A stretch of DNA of 64,000 bases. Origin: Erodium maritimum. Its lineage: Eukaryota; Streptophyta; Magnoliopsida; Geraniales; Geraniaceae. A model generated the notes under the pieces. That model saw only the letters and a program-made list of their open reading frames with translations, was not told the DNA's origin and ran no database searches. Below are positions 23,697 to 34,200 of the stretch, one piece after another. Position numbers and translations under genes: made by a program. The stretch is from NCBI GenBank assembly GCA_963921825.1, contig OY997596.1, positions 4,593,001-4,657,000 of the forward strand, read 5' to 3'. Positions within the stretch are counted from its first letter, which is position 1. Each line of letters begins with the position of its first letter.

Positions 23697-25780
23697 AAAA
23701 ATATATTACCCTACTTTTCGCTATTCTCCCTACAGTGTCCCAATTTTAGATTCTAAAGGTTATACAATAAAACTGACAAACGCATATAAACCACCCAATG
23801 TATACAAGAGAGCAAGTTTCCTTTTATTTTATTTTTAATATCGATCATGCTAGAAGAACACTGCGTGTGATGGTTTGAACATGGTATCAATTATCTTATA
23901 TGTGGGGCCATTCTTCTGGGGTTGTTGCCAATTAAATATATTCATTTTCGTGGTCTATTATTTAGGATATGAATGCCTACCTCATAGTGAGTCATCAGCT
24001 GGTGGCCATATGCTAAGATAAATGTATTGAACATAATACAATATTTAGGATCTCTTCTGCAAGTGGAAGTATAGAATAATGGAATATTCTTAGCATGTAT
24101 GACATATCATTACTTGTTTTTATGCTGACTTGGAAATGATTTCCTTGAGTTGTGCCTGGTTCTAATATATTATGTGCTTTCCTTAACTCTGTGATTCAAG
24201 TAATTTTGTGCTCGTAAATGTTTTGTTTTAATTTTTTATCGTAACACTGATTGGAAATATATTTTAGCTCTAAATGAACTTTGTAGTTGCTGAAGTTTGC
24301 CAAGGGGAAAGTTGCAAGTTGTAATGAATTATTTGTGTATATAAGTGTGCCTTGAATGGAAAGTGATCACCACTTGAGCTCAGCAGGCAGTGCTGTAAAC
24401 TTGTTTTATATCATAGTTGTTTTGTAATTTTGTGCAATTTAATTATAAAAACATTGAGGTTCAGCATATATATGAATTTGTGGTGCATACTAAGCATAGA
24501 AGCCAGGCCAAGCCAAGTTTCAAATGTTTATTGTCAGTGAGGAATTATAGTTTATGGGTTGCAACTCCCATTAATTATTTATATTATTTGAAGAATGTCG
24601 TTGATCGTGTGGTGGTTCTTTTTTTCCTCTTCATCTTGTCTTCATCATGTTAGCTGTCTACAGATATTGTTGAATTTTTCTAAACCTATACACAATGATG
24701 TTTTAAAGGCTAGATCCATTTTGTCAGCAAGAAGTGAGATCTCATGATTTAGTAATTTATTTCCCGTTTTAACTTTTGTAGGTTTGTAACAACATACCGT
24801 GAAACCAGAGTGTCGAAAAGAGGAAGTCTTTTAACACTCTTGTAGCCATGAGTTTTTCCTTTAGAGGGACCAGAGGAGACTTGAAAGTGGATTTTCAAGA
24901 TTTGTTCCTGAAAGACCTGCAGTAGTAAGCTGACTTATGTATAAATGTTGGTGTGTCCTTTCTGTTGAATTGAATGTAATGTAGTACTTATCCCCGCCTT
25001 TTGTTTTGTCTGGCTTCCATGATCAGCATATTCACACAACTCGTCCAGTTAATACCAATTCATTGGCTTTTCTTGTCACAGGTAATGGTAAAGTTGACGG
25101 AATCAGGGTGAAATGAGAGAAAAAAAACAGGGTGTGTGTGTGTGGGTTTGTCAGAAACATTTTTAACTTAGGGATAGTTAGTTGAGAATGATGCATACTT
25201 AAGGGTAGCTGAGTTAGATTTTCCCTTAATTTTACTTAATTGGGAGTGCAATTTAATCAGTGCCTTGTTTCTTCAGCAGTTCTTTTGCTGTTCATGATTA
25301 TGAATTTTCACCAGATGTCACCGAACTTTCTGGTATTCAGTTCTCACTGAGTATCTAATGAGTTTTTGCTGGTGGTTATAATCAATCAAGCCCATAATAA
25401 TTGAATATTGAAGAGGTTGTACTGTATACATTTTTATGCAGCTCTGGCTAGTTGCGGGTGCATTTTTTATTGCCACAAGCCTAAGGATGTATGCTACTTG
25501 CCAACAACTCCAAGCTCAGGCCCAGGCTCATGCAGCTGCTGCGAGAGGCTTTCTTGGTCATACTGAGTTGCGTTTGCATGCGCCTCCCTCAATGGCATTT
25601 GCTGCAAGAAGCCGACTGCAAGGATTAAGGCTCCAGCTTGCACTTCTTGACCATGAATTTGATGATCTAGGTATGATCTTATCTGTTTGCTTGTGATTTA
25701 CATTTTGGAGTTCGAAGAGGTACATGCAACTACTAAAGTTACTGATTCTGGGGTATGCTTATTTTTGTGTAGATAATTGA

Positions 25781-26186
25781 GTTAATTGCAGATAGATATT
25801 CGTACTATAGGTCTTTTCAACATAATTAACCCCGACTTTGAACTTTTACATCCAGCCACCTAAACTTTCAAAAAATTTACTCACAGCTCTTTTTAGCCAA
25901 AAAATGACGAAAATGCCCTTGACTCTAATCTGAAAAAGACATTATTTTTTCTTTTTGATAGTTTTATCTTTTAAGGAGTCTTTTAACTCAATCGTTTTCT
26001 ACATCTAATCAAAATGTTATTGGTAGTTATGAAGTTGGTTTTGAGATTAGGGTGAAGGGCATTTTGTCATTTTCTGGCAAAAAAGATCTGTGTAATTTTT
26101 TGAAAGTTTAGGTAGCTGGATGTAAAAGGTCTAGGAATAATTACGTGCAAAAGAAATAGAGAATGCAATATCTATCTGCAATCAAC
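25781..26186. mobile_element. Inverted-repeat MITE in SDIR1 intron 4
   Basis: The left end GTTAATTGCAGATAGATATT is matched in inverse at the right end, with further inverted similarity inside (CATCCAGCCACCTAAACTTT against its complement). It fills most of the intron. No clean target duplication was seen. Confidence 0.65.
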
Positions 26187-26814
26187 CATAAATAATTTGA
26201 ATATAAGTTATTTTCTTCACTATTGTGCAGATTATGATGCTTTACGGGCATTGGACTTAGATAATACTTCCTCAACTTCCTCAACTCATTCATTGAGTGA
26301 AGATGAGATAAACGCCTTACCCGTGCATAAGCACAAGGCTAGTGGCTTACATAAGTAAGCTGAAACCTCATATTTTCTGAATGATACTTATTATCTTTGT
26401 TGATTATACTTTTGTTTTTGGTACTGAACTGAATGAAGGAGTTTGAGTTCACTGGTTTTGTATTGTTAATCTCGGCTCTGGATCATTTGAATTGTTGTTG
26501 CTCTTAAGAGACTTAAATAGTTATGGGATAGCACATGATATGATATGAGAGCATGTATGAAAGTCAGGTCATATTTTTACTCATCCTTAATTTTCACAAA
26601 AAAGTCAAATAGTGTGCCCATTTAAAATTGTTGAAACCCGGAAAAAAGCCAATAAATATTACAAGTTTTCTATCTAGGCGAGTTAGATTCAGCTTTTGTA
26701 GTCATTAGATAAGTTCCTAGTGCAAACAAATTCTTAACTTGGCATCATCTTGGGATTGATGATGGTCAGGGTCAAATGAAAAGTAGATGTCTTTAGCTTG
26801 AATTGTAATTTCTA

Positions 26815-27112
26815 CGGTTTATTATCTTTAGTACCCCTTTTCTATTGGTAACACTCTTTTAGTACCCTGATGTATTGGTAACGCTCTGGACAAAATTTTG
26901 GTCAAGTTTACGTCATTTTGATGATTTGTGACCAATTCGGAAGGGGTATTAAATGTTCTGTTATCAATACACAAGGAGTATTAAATGATCTGTGACCAAT
27001 TCATAAAGGTACCTAAATGACAGTTACCAAAACAGAGGGAATGTTATTGAACGTTATAAAACGCAGGGGTACAAACGGTATGTTACCAATAGATACAAAA
27101 GGTACTTAACCC
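26815..27112. mobile_element. Mutator-like MITE in SDIR1 intron 5, copy 1
   Basis: The 298-bp unit has inverted ends containing TTTAGTACCCCTTTTCTATT. A perfect 9-bp target duplication, TAATTTCTA, flanks it (26806-26814, 27113-27121). It is the same family as 27463-27766. Confidence 0.82.
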
Positions 27113-27462
27113 TAATTTCTATGTTGCGCACAGTGAAGGATCTCTGGAGCTAGATGCGTCATCTTCTTCAACCTCTGCTGAGGTAATTTTTCCTTTATAA
27201 GCTGGTGATCAAATGCTCTCAGCCTTGTCCAACTTATGTTGATCTACATTTACTTAAGGAAATATTCACCTTTAGCTAATGGTTTTAACCTATTGCTCTC
27301 AATCATACAAGTGGACAAAGGTAAATTTGAGTGTGAAGGCTCAAGAAGATGAACTGACATGCAGCATTTGCTTGGAGCAAGTTATTGGTGGGGAGCTCGT
27401 GCGTAGCTTGCCATGCCTACACCAGGTTCTTACTTTCTAAAATCTTCCAGTATAATAAGATA

Positions 27463-27766
27463 GGGTTAATTACCTTTAGTACCCCTTTTCTATTGGTAAC
27501 ACTTTTAGTACCCCTGATGTATTGGTAACGATCTGGATAAAATTTTGGTCAAGTTTACGCCATTTTGGTGATATGTGACCAATTCATAAGGGGTATTAAA
27601 TATTCTGTTATCAATACATAAGGGGTATTAAGTGATCTGTGACCAATTCATAAAGGTACCTAATTGACAGTTACCAAAACGGAGGGACTGTTATTGAACG
27701 TTGCAAAACGTAGGGGTACAAAAGGTATGTTAACAATAGAAAAGGGGTACAAAAGATAATTAACCC
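27463..27766. mobile_element. Mutator-like MITE in SDIR1 intron 7, copy 2
   Basis: The 304-bp sister of the intron 5 element starts GGGTTAATTACC and ends with its inverse AATTAACCC. The flanks AATAAGATA and AATAAGATG agree at eight of nine bases. Confidence 0.8.
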
Positions 27767-28216
27767 AATAAGATGAGATAGTTCCATACACATTTTAACT
27801 CATGCCTCGGTGAAATTGAATTGTAAATGAAAAGTGAATTGAACCTGCCACAATAATCTCTTTTTTTTGTCTTCGTGCTATGCACAGATCTTCCTGTACA
27901 AATTTTCATGCACACTTTAGAACTGTATATGAAAAATAGCCAAGTTTTGACTGATTTCCACTTATCGAACTCGGTGGTCACTGATCATAACATCTATATA
28001 GAGAACATCTGTTGATTTGAGTCTTCTTGCCTTTCCAATTTGGTTCATGTGATATACATAGAATGACAATTGGACATGTTTTGCAGTTTCATGCCAACTG
28101 CATCGATACTTGGCTGCCAACAAGGAACATGTCCTGTGTGTAAATTTCGAGCAGGCGGGTCCGGATGGCTTGAAACCCAGCATGAGATTGACTCAGATGG
28201 TTCAGACATGGTGTAA

Positions 28217-29100
28217 AAGTCTCCTCAATGCCTGGAACAACCTTGTATGCCTATGTAGTAAGCTTATTACTGTCCCTTATACTTGGTGGCATCATGTTGA
28301 CTTAGGTGTGTATGTATGGCTATATGAGCAAGTTCATGATCATCAACGGCTACATATTTATATCTATTTCAATTTTTTTTACATGTGTAAAGTGATTAAA
28401 TGATATATTTGTAAAATTCTTGATTTTTATTCACTTGGGCATATTAGTGCATCATCATATTCTGATGATAAGAACTGTTATTTTAAATAAATCCATAAAT
28501 TAAGGTCTCGTTTAAAATTACAGCATCTTGACTTTTGTTTCTCACATAGTATAAAGGTGAGATGTTATCTGTGTATCACATTGATATATTTCATTTATTT
28601 ATTTTTTGGTTTTGAATATATCGTCTTAAAAAACATTAATAGATGAGAAAGGTGACGATACTGTTGATGAAACTGTTTACGTGTCTGTAAATCTAGATGT
28701 TTTTGATTAATATAAAAAACAACATTATATTACGGGTAGTCTCACATCTATAGGATCAGAACTTTTTTCTCAAAACTATATGTGAATTGAATATTTGACC
28801 GTCTCATCAAATCAATTTTAGTTGAATATAAAGTCCCGACACATCATTTATTTGGAAAAACGTATTGGGGTTTGTGGTGAGCAACGAGATGTAAAGACAT
28901 GACAGGTATGGCATCGTACAAAGCTACGTGTATTACTTCATTGTCACCAGATGAAAATGAATGGACATATGAGTGGGACTTGCATGTTTCACGGTCTTTT
29001 TTCTTCCCCATATTAACCACATAAGTGAATACTAGCGTATGTAAGGATTAAGTCCGTTAACTTGTCAATTCTTTAGTCTTAGAGACTTCTAGAGTTTTCT
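28217..29100. other. AT-rich intergenic DNA after the SDIR1-like gene
   Basis: It probably begins with the SDIR1-like 3' untranslated region. No other gene, repeat or RNA was recognised. Confidence 0.4.
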
Positions 29101-29158
29101 CTTTTTCTCCTTCAGCCTCTATTTTTCGAACTTTTTATTTTCGAACTCTCAATCTTAC

Positions 29159-29805
29159 ATGGCTTCATCCGGCTCGTTATTTTCTTCAGCTTCAAACCAC
29201 AGACCCGACCTCATCAAGATCGTAGCCCGTTGGCCCAACAAGTGTGTCACCTCCGCGACTAACTGAACCCGTTGCAAACGGCATCTCGACTCTACAGATC
29301 GGGGAATCGCTGCACCAGATATCGCCACTAGGGAAAGGGGCACCTTTACTCCTCGCCTCACTGTGGAATTCGTTACAGGACCCACCACAATCATCACATG
29401 TAGTCAGCTCCCCGCCTGTATGACCTTTGCTCCAACCTCTTATATGGCCTTCGCTCCGACCACAGACTACGGTGGCACCACCACTTCATCGACCGGTTCT
29501 CCCATCAGTATATACCCCTCCGGCGAACGGTCCTCTAGAGGCCATTTTGGACCGTCTAGAGGGAGTTTCATTATAGGATGAGGACGACGAGGACACTATC
29601 ATCGTGGTTCCGGTTGAGGCTATTTCGGCTATATCTGATGGCCGGTATCACCTATCATTGGTGGGTAAAATAATCGCCGGAATCAATTGTAACCCTAAAG
29701 CACTAGGCATGGTCATGTTGAAGCACTGACAGGTCAACAACATGGAGGTGGAAGTCCACTCCAAGGACGTGGACTCCTTCCGATTTCCTTCTGAATCAGT
29801 GAGGC
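29159..29805 (+). pseudogene. LINE ORF1 amino-terminal and DUF4283 fragment
   Basis: An ATG at 29159 (MASSGSLFSS) opens a decayed ORF1. An acidic linker (EDDEDTIIVVPVEA, near 29580) leads into a DUF4283 segment: GRYHLSLVGKIIAG, NPKALGMVMLKH, a TGA where the family has Trp, then QVNNMEVEVHSKDVDSFRF. The coding breaks off near 29805, where minus-strand LINE ORF2 begins. DUF4283 is the RNA-binding gag-like part of plant L1 ORF1. Confidence 0.6.
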
Positions 29806-32057
29806 TCTTCGAAACTGGGAAGACTGACATAACATAAGTAGGTAGTAAGGTAAGGATGGATTGGATTATGACCTTCCGACCAACCAACGAGAAGAGTTGT
29901 CCATCCCAAGACTAGATGTGCTTGAGAACTCGGTAAAATAGATAAGCTATACTCTAGGTTCTACTCCAACCAATCATATTAGAGCATGTACAATATGGGA
30001 TCATATATGGGGATCACATCTTGAGAATTATGTGGTGACTGAGATGAATTGTGATGTGATCCTTTAAATTGGGCTGTGAACCACAATGTGAGGATCATGT
30101 ATGAGAATAATGATTTGCATGGATGTTTTTTTTTGTTTTCTCGATTCGAAGTGTAAATCAATGTTTTTTTGTGATCAAAGACATTAAATAAATTATTTAG
30201 AACAATACAAACCTAATGACTATAAATTTATAAATTTTGGACACCGTTTGCACGAAATCGAATTTTAAAGGCCACGTGGCGCGTTTTGGTTGGCTGACCG
30301 CGACTCGCGAATCCTCGAACCACAATTGTGAGTCGCGATTCGCGAGTCATGACTCACGTTTTTGTGAATCGCGAGTCGTGAGTCACACGCTTTTTGCTTC
30401 CACAGCGGTGCGACTCGTGACTCGCGACTCACGATTCGCGAGTCGCTAATCATGATTCGTTACATGATGCGTTGGGCTATGAGTGCTCTTAGGGACCCCT
30501 TCAATAAAGGGACGCTTCATAGGTATATTGAATGTCTAGGACTTTATAACACTCAAATCGAGTAGCCAATGGGGTATTGGTGCGAAAAATATAGAGGACT
30601 TTTGGGTGTTGATCAACTGACCGAGAGGTTCCCGAAGACCTAAAGGATTTCATGAACCTGAGTAGCCTTACCCACATATGATCGATAGAAGATATATTAG
30701 TCGTCAACGAAAAGCATGTGGGAGATAATAGGGGTCTAGATGCATGTGCTAGCGAAAAGATCCTGGATAGACTTTTCATACTAAAGAGGAAGAGGTAGGG
30801 GATAGTGGGTCCCCTTGACGGGTACCCCTAATTGGAAAAATAGTTGGTGCATCCTGCCCTCCTAATCTCACTGTATATAAGACCGATCCCATACAGGGAG
30901 AGATAATGACACACCATTGGACAGAAAAACCAAGACCTTGCATGATTGTGAGGATGAAAGACCATTTCACCTTATCATAAGGCTTGCTCATGTTTAATTT
31001 GAGAACCAAAAAACCTTGGGCGTCTGTCTTTTTCCTGCGTAAAATATGGATCACCTCAAGGGAAATAAACATATTATCCTGAATTGGTCGGCTGGGGATG
31101 AAATCTCCTGGGCTTGGAGCGATGAGACTCTCCAAGAAGGGTTCGAGGCGGTCGACGAGGAACTTGGAGGGGATCTGGAAAACCACGTTGCATAAGGAAA
31201 TGGGTCGAAAGTCAGTTACCAGCTTATGGTCTCGTTTCTTTGGGATTAAGACGATGGTAGTATTGTTCAACACATGATCAAGAGTGCCCCTGCAATGGTT
31301 TGCTAAACAAAGATAATAACGGCTCCCTGCACAATCGACCACTAATGTTAGAAAAAACCCAGGGTTATGCCATCTGGACCCGAGGCCTTATAAGGGCCTA
31401 TATGAAATCCAACTACCGTGACTTCCTAAGGATGTAAATGAGCAAGGAGAGTAGCATTTTGTCCCTTGGAGAGGCCATGGTCGAGGTGAATAAAGAATAC
31501 GTTCATACCGGGCATGCTAGTGACAAAAAGATCTTGGAAATAGTATACGATAAACTGTTTCATTCCATTTTCCCAAGTCACAAGTTCTCCATCCGTGTTG
31601 GTTAAGGAACACACAAATTTAACTTTGAGTCGAAATGAGGCAGCTGCATGGAAAAACTTAGTGTTATGGTCCCCTTCGTTGAGCCAATGGTGTTTGCCTC
31701 GTCGGCGCCAGAAAGCTTCTTCTGAAGGGCCAGTTCATATTGAATCTGGATGGCCTCTCGGCGATGAACCAATGCCATATCCGTACACCCATTCAGCTCT
31801 AGAATCATCCGTTGACACCAATTGATGTGCTTTGTAGAGAGCATTTGTTTTATAATTCAATAAACCTCTTATTGAATCGCGCTTGTTTGAACTAGCCAAG
31901 TGGGTCTTATAGCATATAAGCATGATAGTCTCGTTGTATGGTACAAAGGGTGGATTGTCTGTTTGCCTGGTACCCCTGTATATATCTGAACACGAAAGGC
32001 CCAGCAATGTATTATAGCCCTATTTTGTAGGGGCCGACCTCGTCCTCCACCGTCCAA
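29806..32057 (-). pseudogene. L1-type LINE ORF2 fragment: reverse transcriptase
   Basis: Reading leftwards from about 32057, a linker region (RREAIQIQYELALQKKL; NTDGELVTWENGMKQFIVYY) leads into the reverse transcriptase: NTTIVLIPKKRDH, DFRPISLCNVVF, FIPSRPIQDNMF, VLKLNMSKPYDKVKWSF and RGTRQGDPLSP. After a frameshift near 30776 the catalytic box appears as SHMLFVDD. A MITE interrupts the gene at 29982-30488. Beyond it the thumb region continues with GRKVIIQSILTLLPTYVMSVF. Several frameshifts and stops show it is dead. The endonuclease and 3' end are missing. Sense is opposite to the adjoining ORF1 fragment. Confidence 0.8.
29982..30488. mobile_element. PIF/Harbinger-like MITE with palindromic interior, inside LINE ORF2
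   Basis: The left end is GAGCATGTACAAT, the same as the MITE at 16370. The right end, inverted, is GAGCACTCATAGC. TTA flanks both sides (29979-29981, 30489-30491). The right half (30290-30455) is filled with direct and inverted copies of GACTCGCGA/TCGCGAGTC. Confidence 0.65.
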
Positions 32058-32917
32058 TCTCCACCGTCACCGGTCAGATCATCATCTTCCTTTCTCCTTT
32101 TCAGACTCAAAACCACCCAACATCTACACTCACCACCTCATTCATCAAAACCCAGAACACAGATCTCAGTTTTAGTGGAAAATAAGGTTTATTTATTTAT
32201 TATTATTACTATCATTATTATATTAATATTACTTTTCACTTGCATTCCCAATACAGATCTGGTTTCTATCAATAATTAATGTCTCTTTTTTATCATTCTA
32301 ATTTTATCAGTGAAAGTTTCAGTCTATCATATGAACACAAAAAGAGATATGCTCCACATATTCTTGTGTTTGCTAATAAACAAAGCATAAAAAGTTTCTG
32401 AACTTAACTTTTGGTCTTTAAACACTATTCAACTGGACAATATCTTAAGTTTCAGGTCCAAGGTCCAAGACCCGAGCCTTCAATAAGAAGGCTTCCAACG
32501 TCCCGTTCTCAGATAACGAGTGGTATGAGGAAGCTGATTTTGACTGGTTGATTCTGTCGTTTTTTGTTAAGGGTCATTCCCTGTTTTCTCTTATAGAGAC
32601 TTTTGTAATCGTGATTGCTTGTTTCTTCTTTTTAGAGAATAACCATTGAATAAATTTTTTAGTGCTTATCCAAAAAAAAAGTTTCCAAAATTCATCTGGA
32701 CAATATGCGCTTTTCAAAGTAAAAATCGAGTACAATCAGGTGATACTATCCCGAACTATAATTCAGTGAACCCACATGTATATAAGTTGAACAAGAATAT
32801 ATATAGCTGCTTGAACTCCGATAAAAATAAATATTAATTACATACAGAGATGAAGGGGAGGAGGAAGATGAAGAACAAGAACTCAGAAAAAAAGAGTAAT
32901 ATGATGAGGACTCATAT
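32058..32917. other. AT-rich DNA with a probable retroposon tail
   Basis: No gene was recognised. A nine-base A run at 32672-32680, after a T-rich stretch resembling LINE 3' ends, may mark a short retroposed fragment. CTGGACAATAT occurs on both sides (near 32433 and 32696), but not directly against the A run, so a target duplication is uncertain. Confidence 0.35.
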
Positions 32918-32931
32918 CTAAGAGATGGAAG

Positions 32932-33210
32932 TCACGAATCGCGGTCTTTGTTCCATGGCATGAGCATTGCAACGCAGCGTTTCATGACGTAGAGCTTGGT
33001 CTTCTGTTCCTTGGCTATGTTGCTGCATTTTCTTCCAATGGAGGAGGAGGAAGAAGATGGAGGAGAGCACTTTGTTGAAGAGCTTCTGAGTAGAGAAGAA
33101 GACTTGCCAGAGGATGATGAAGAAGATGGCTTTGTTGAGAAGCTCCTTGTGAATGGTGATTTTGATGATGAAGATTCCTTCTTCGATGGCTTCCACTTAA
33201 TCTCATCCAT
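32932..33210 (-). CDS. RTFL: DVL/ROTUNDIFOLIA-like small polypeptide
   Basis: This 92-residue, single-exon protein starts MDEIKWKPSKK, the usual opening of the longer RTFL members. It continues as a Ser/Lys-rich stretch (residues 13-58, with two poly-Ser runs) and ends in the RTF domain at about 60-88: RKCSNIAKEQKTKLYVMKRC, then VAML and W86. C62, C79 and W86 are at the conserved positions. DVL/RTFL peptides are plasma-membrane-associated regulators, and overexpression restricts polar cell proliferation and alters organ shape. There are no lesions. The start is the only ATG before the domain. A TA-rich promoter region lies about 100 bp upstream. Antisense open frames here mirror the Ser-rich repeats and are not real. 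Confidence 0.88.
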   Translation of the reverse strand: MDEIKWKPSKKESSSSKSPFTRSFSTKPSSSSSSGKSSSLLRSSSTKCSPPSSSSSSIGRKCSNIAKEQKTKLYVMKRCVAMLMPWNKDRDS

Positions 33211-33230
33211 GTTATCTCAATCCTGATCAA

Positions 33231-33852
33231 CCTCTATACCTCTCTTTAATCAATTTGTATATACATATATATACACATGATTAAACTAGAGAGAGACATG
33301 TATGTCTTATATATATATATATATATATATGATTATTGATGGTTCAGGAGATATCTTGGCTCCTTATATACTGCAAGGCTAATAATGTATTCAGTTCAAT
33401 ATTTCATCCACACATTAGTGTATTAGAATACGTATTTTTATTATTATCGATGATTTCTTGTAACATATAATTTACCAGAGTTTGAACATCGATCTGATTT
33501 TCGTTTTGACTAATCAGGTCAACCCTAATGAATAGAAAAAGTTGTATTGTAATATGTTATTTTACTCGATTACATCTACATGTATAAGAAAATATCTCTT
33601 CGAGTTTTAGTAAAGCGTTCATCCTACAATTTTAATGTTACATCCTATGATTCCGAGATAGTCTCAGATATTCAGCAGAAGCAGACACTAGTAATTTTCG
33701 TATTCTTCGAATCGGATAGGAAACATTTGGAATCACAAAAGAATATATCGCAGATAACACATATCTTTATTTGATTCGAGTCGTATTTTGATTCTTCTGT
33801 ATATTTATTTGTATATATAATACACCAGCAACGGATTGTATCCGTCGGTAAA
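33231..33852. other. AT-rich spacer, no gene seen
   Basis: It contains the upstream region of the DVL-like gene and unassigned AT-rich DNA. Confidence 0.4.
33310..33331. repeat. (TA)n tract upstream of the DVL-like gene
   Basis: About eleven TA units lie 100 bp upstream of the ATG on the minus strand, where they may supply the TATA element. Confidence 0.6.
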
Positions 33853-34177
33853 GTGAAATACCTTAACAATGGATATCATCTGTCGAAAAGGTGAAATACC
33901 TCAGCAACAGATACCATCTGTTAGAAAGGTGAAATACCTTAACAATGGATATCATCTGTCGAAAAGGTGAAATACCTCAGCAACAGATACCATCTGTTAG
34001 AAAGGTGAAATACCTCAACAATTGCTAACATCCGTGGCTGAAGATGTGACTTTTCCGACGGACATTTTGGTCTGTTGGCCCAAATCTTGGGCCACAGGAC
34101 CCAACCGACAGATCTTAACCGACTAATACAAATAACGGATATCATCCGTCTGCCAACATCAAATCGACAGTAGTGTA
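33853..34177 (-). mobile_element. End of a CACTA-type transposon with subterminal repeats
   Basis: On the minus strand the right border reads CACTACTGTCGATTT (34163-34177), like plant CACTA ends. Inside lie at least five units of a 38-bp tandem repeat starting GTGAAATACC (33853 to about 34042), with palindromic ACAGATACCATCTGT motifs, as expected for transposase-binding subterminal repeats. No transposase and no opposite end were found. Confidence 0.5.
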
Positions 34178-34200
34178 CCAAATGTTTCATCAAGGGTAAC

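Larger units (their letters stand above)
22010..24847 (+). other. Probable 5' UTR exon and long leader intron of the SDIR1-like gene
   Basis: A CT-rich, gene-start-like stretch at about 22010-22330 could be a noncoding first exon. A good acceptor (AACTTTTGTAG) near 24781 precedes 66 bases of leader before the ATG at 24848. This is inference, since no transcript is available. The interval also contains two inverted-repeat MITEs. Confidence 0.35.
24848..28216 (+). pseudogene. SDIR1: SDIR1-like RING E3 ligase gene, eight exons, two frame lesions
   Basis: Coding exons are 24848-24924, 25027-25081, 25280-25332, 25442-25670, 26231-26354, 27134-27182, 27312-27425 and 28087-28216, all with GT/AG introns. 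Together they give about 277 residues, close to Arabidopsis SDIR1. The start MSFSFRGTRGD, membrane segments in exons 2-4 (NSLAFLVT, VLLLFMIMNFHQMSPNF, LWLVAGAFFIA), SLRMYATCQQL, LRLQLALLDHEFDDL and the RING start LTCSICLEQV with LPCLHQFHANCIDTWL match the family. SDIR1 is an endoplasmic-reticulum ligase that promotes abscisic-acid signalling. As read, exon 1 lacks one base after GACTTG, so it hits TAG. Exon 8 lacks two bases after TGGCTG, which loses the last two RING cysteines in frame. The codons beyond each lesion remain conserved, so the lesions are recent or are assembly errors. Confidence 0.85.

Noticed and set aside
30237..30449. Ser/Arg-repeat open frame
   Set aside because: It is a product of the palindromic GACTCGCGA motif block in a MITE.
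32996..33226. Acidic plus-strand open frame
   Set aside because: It mirrors the Ser/Lys-rich DVL-like gene on the other strand.
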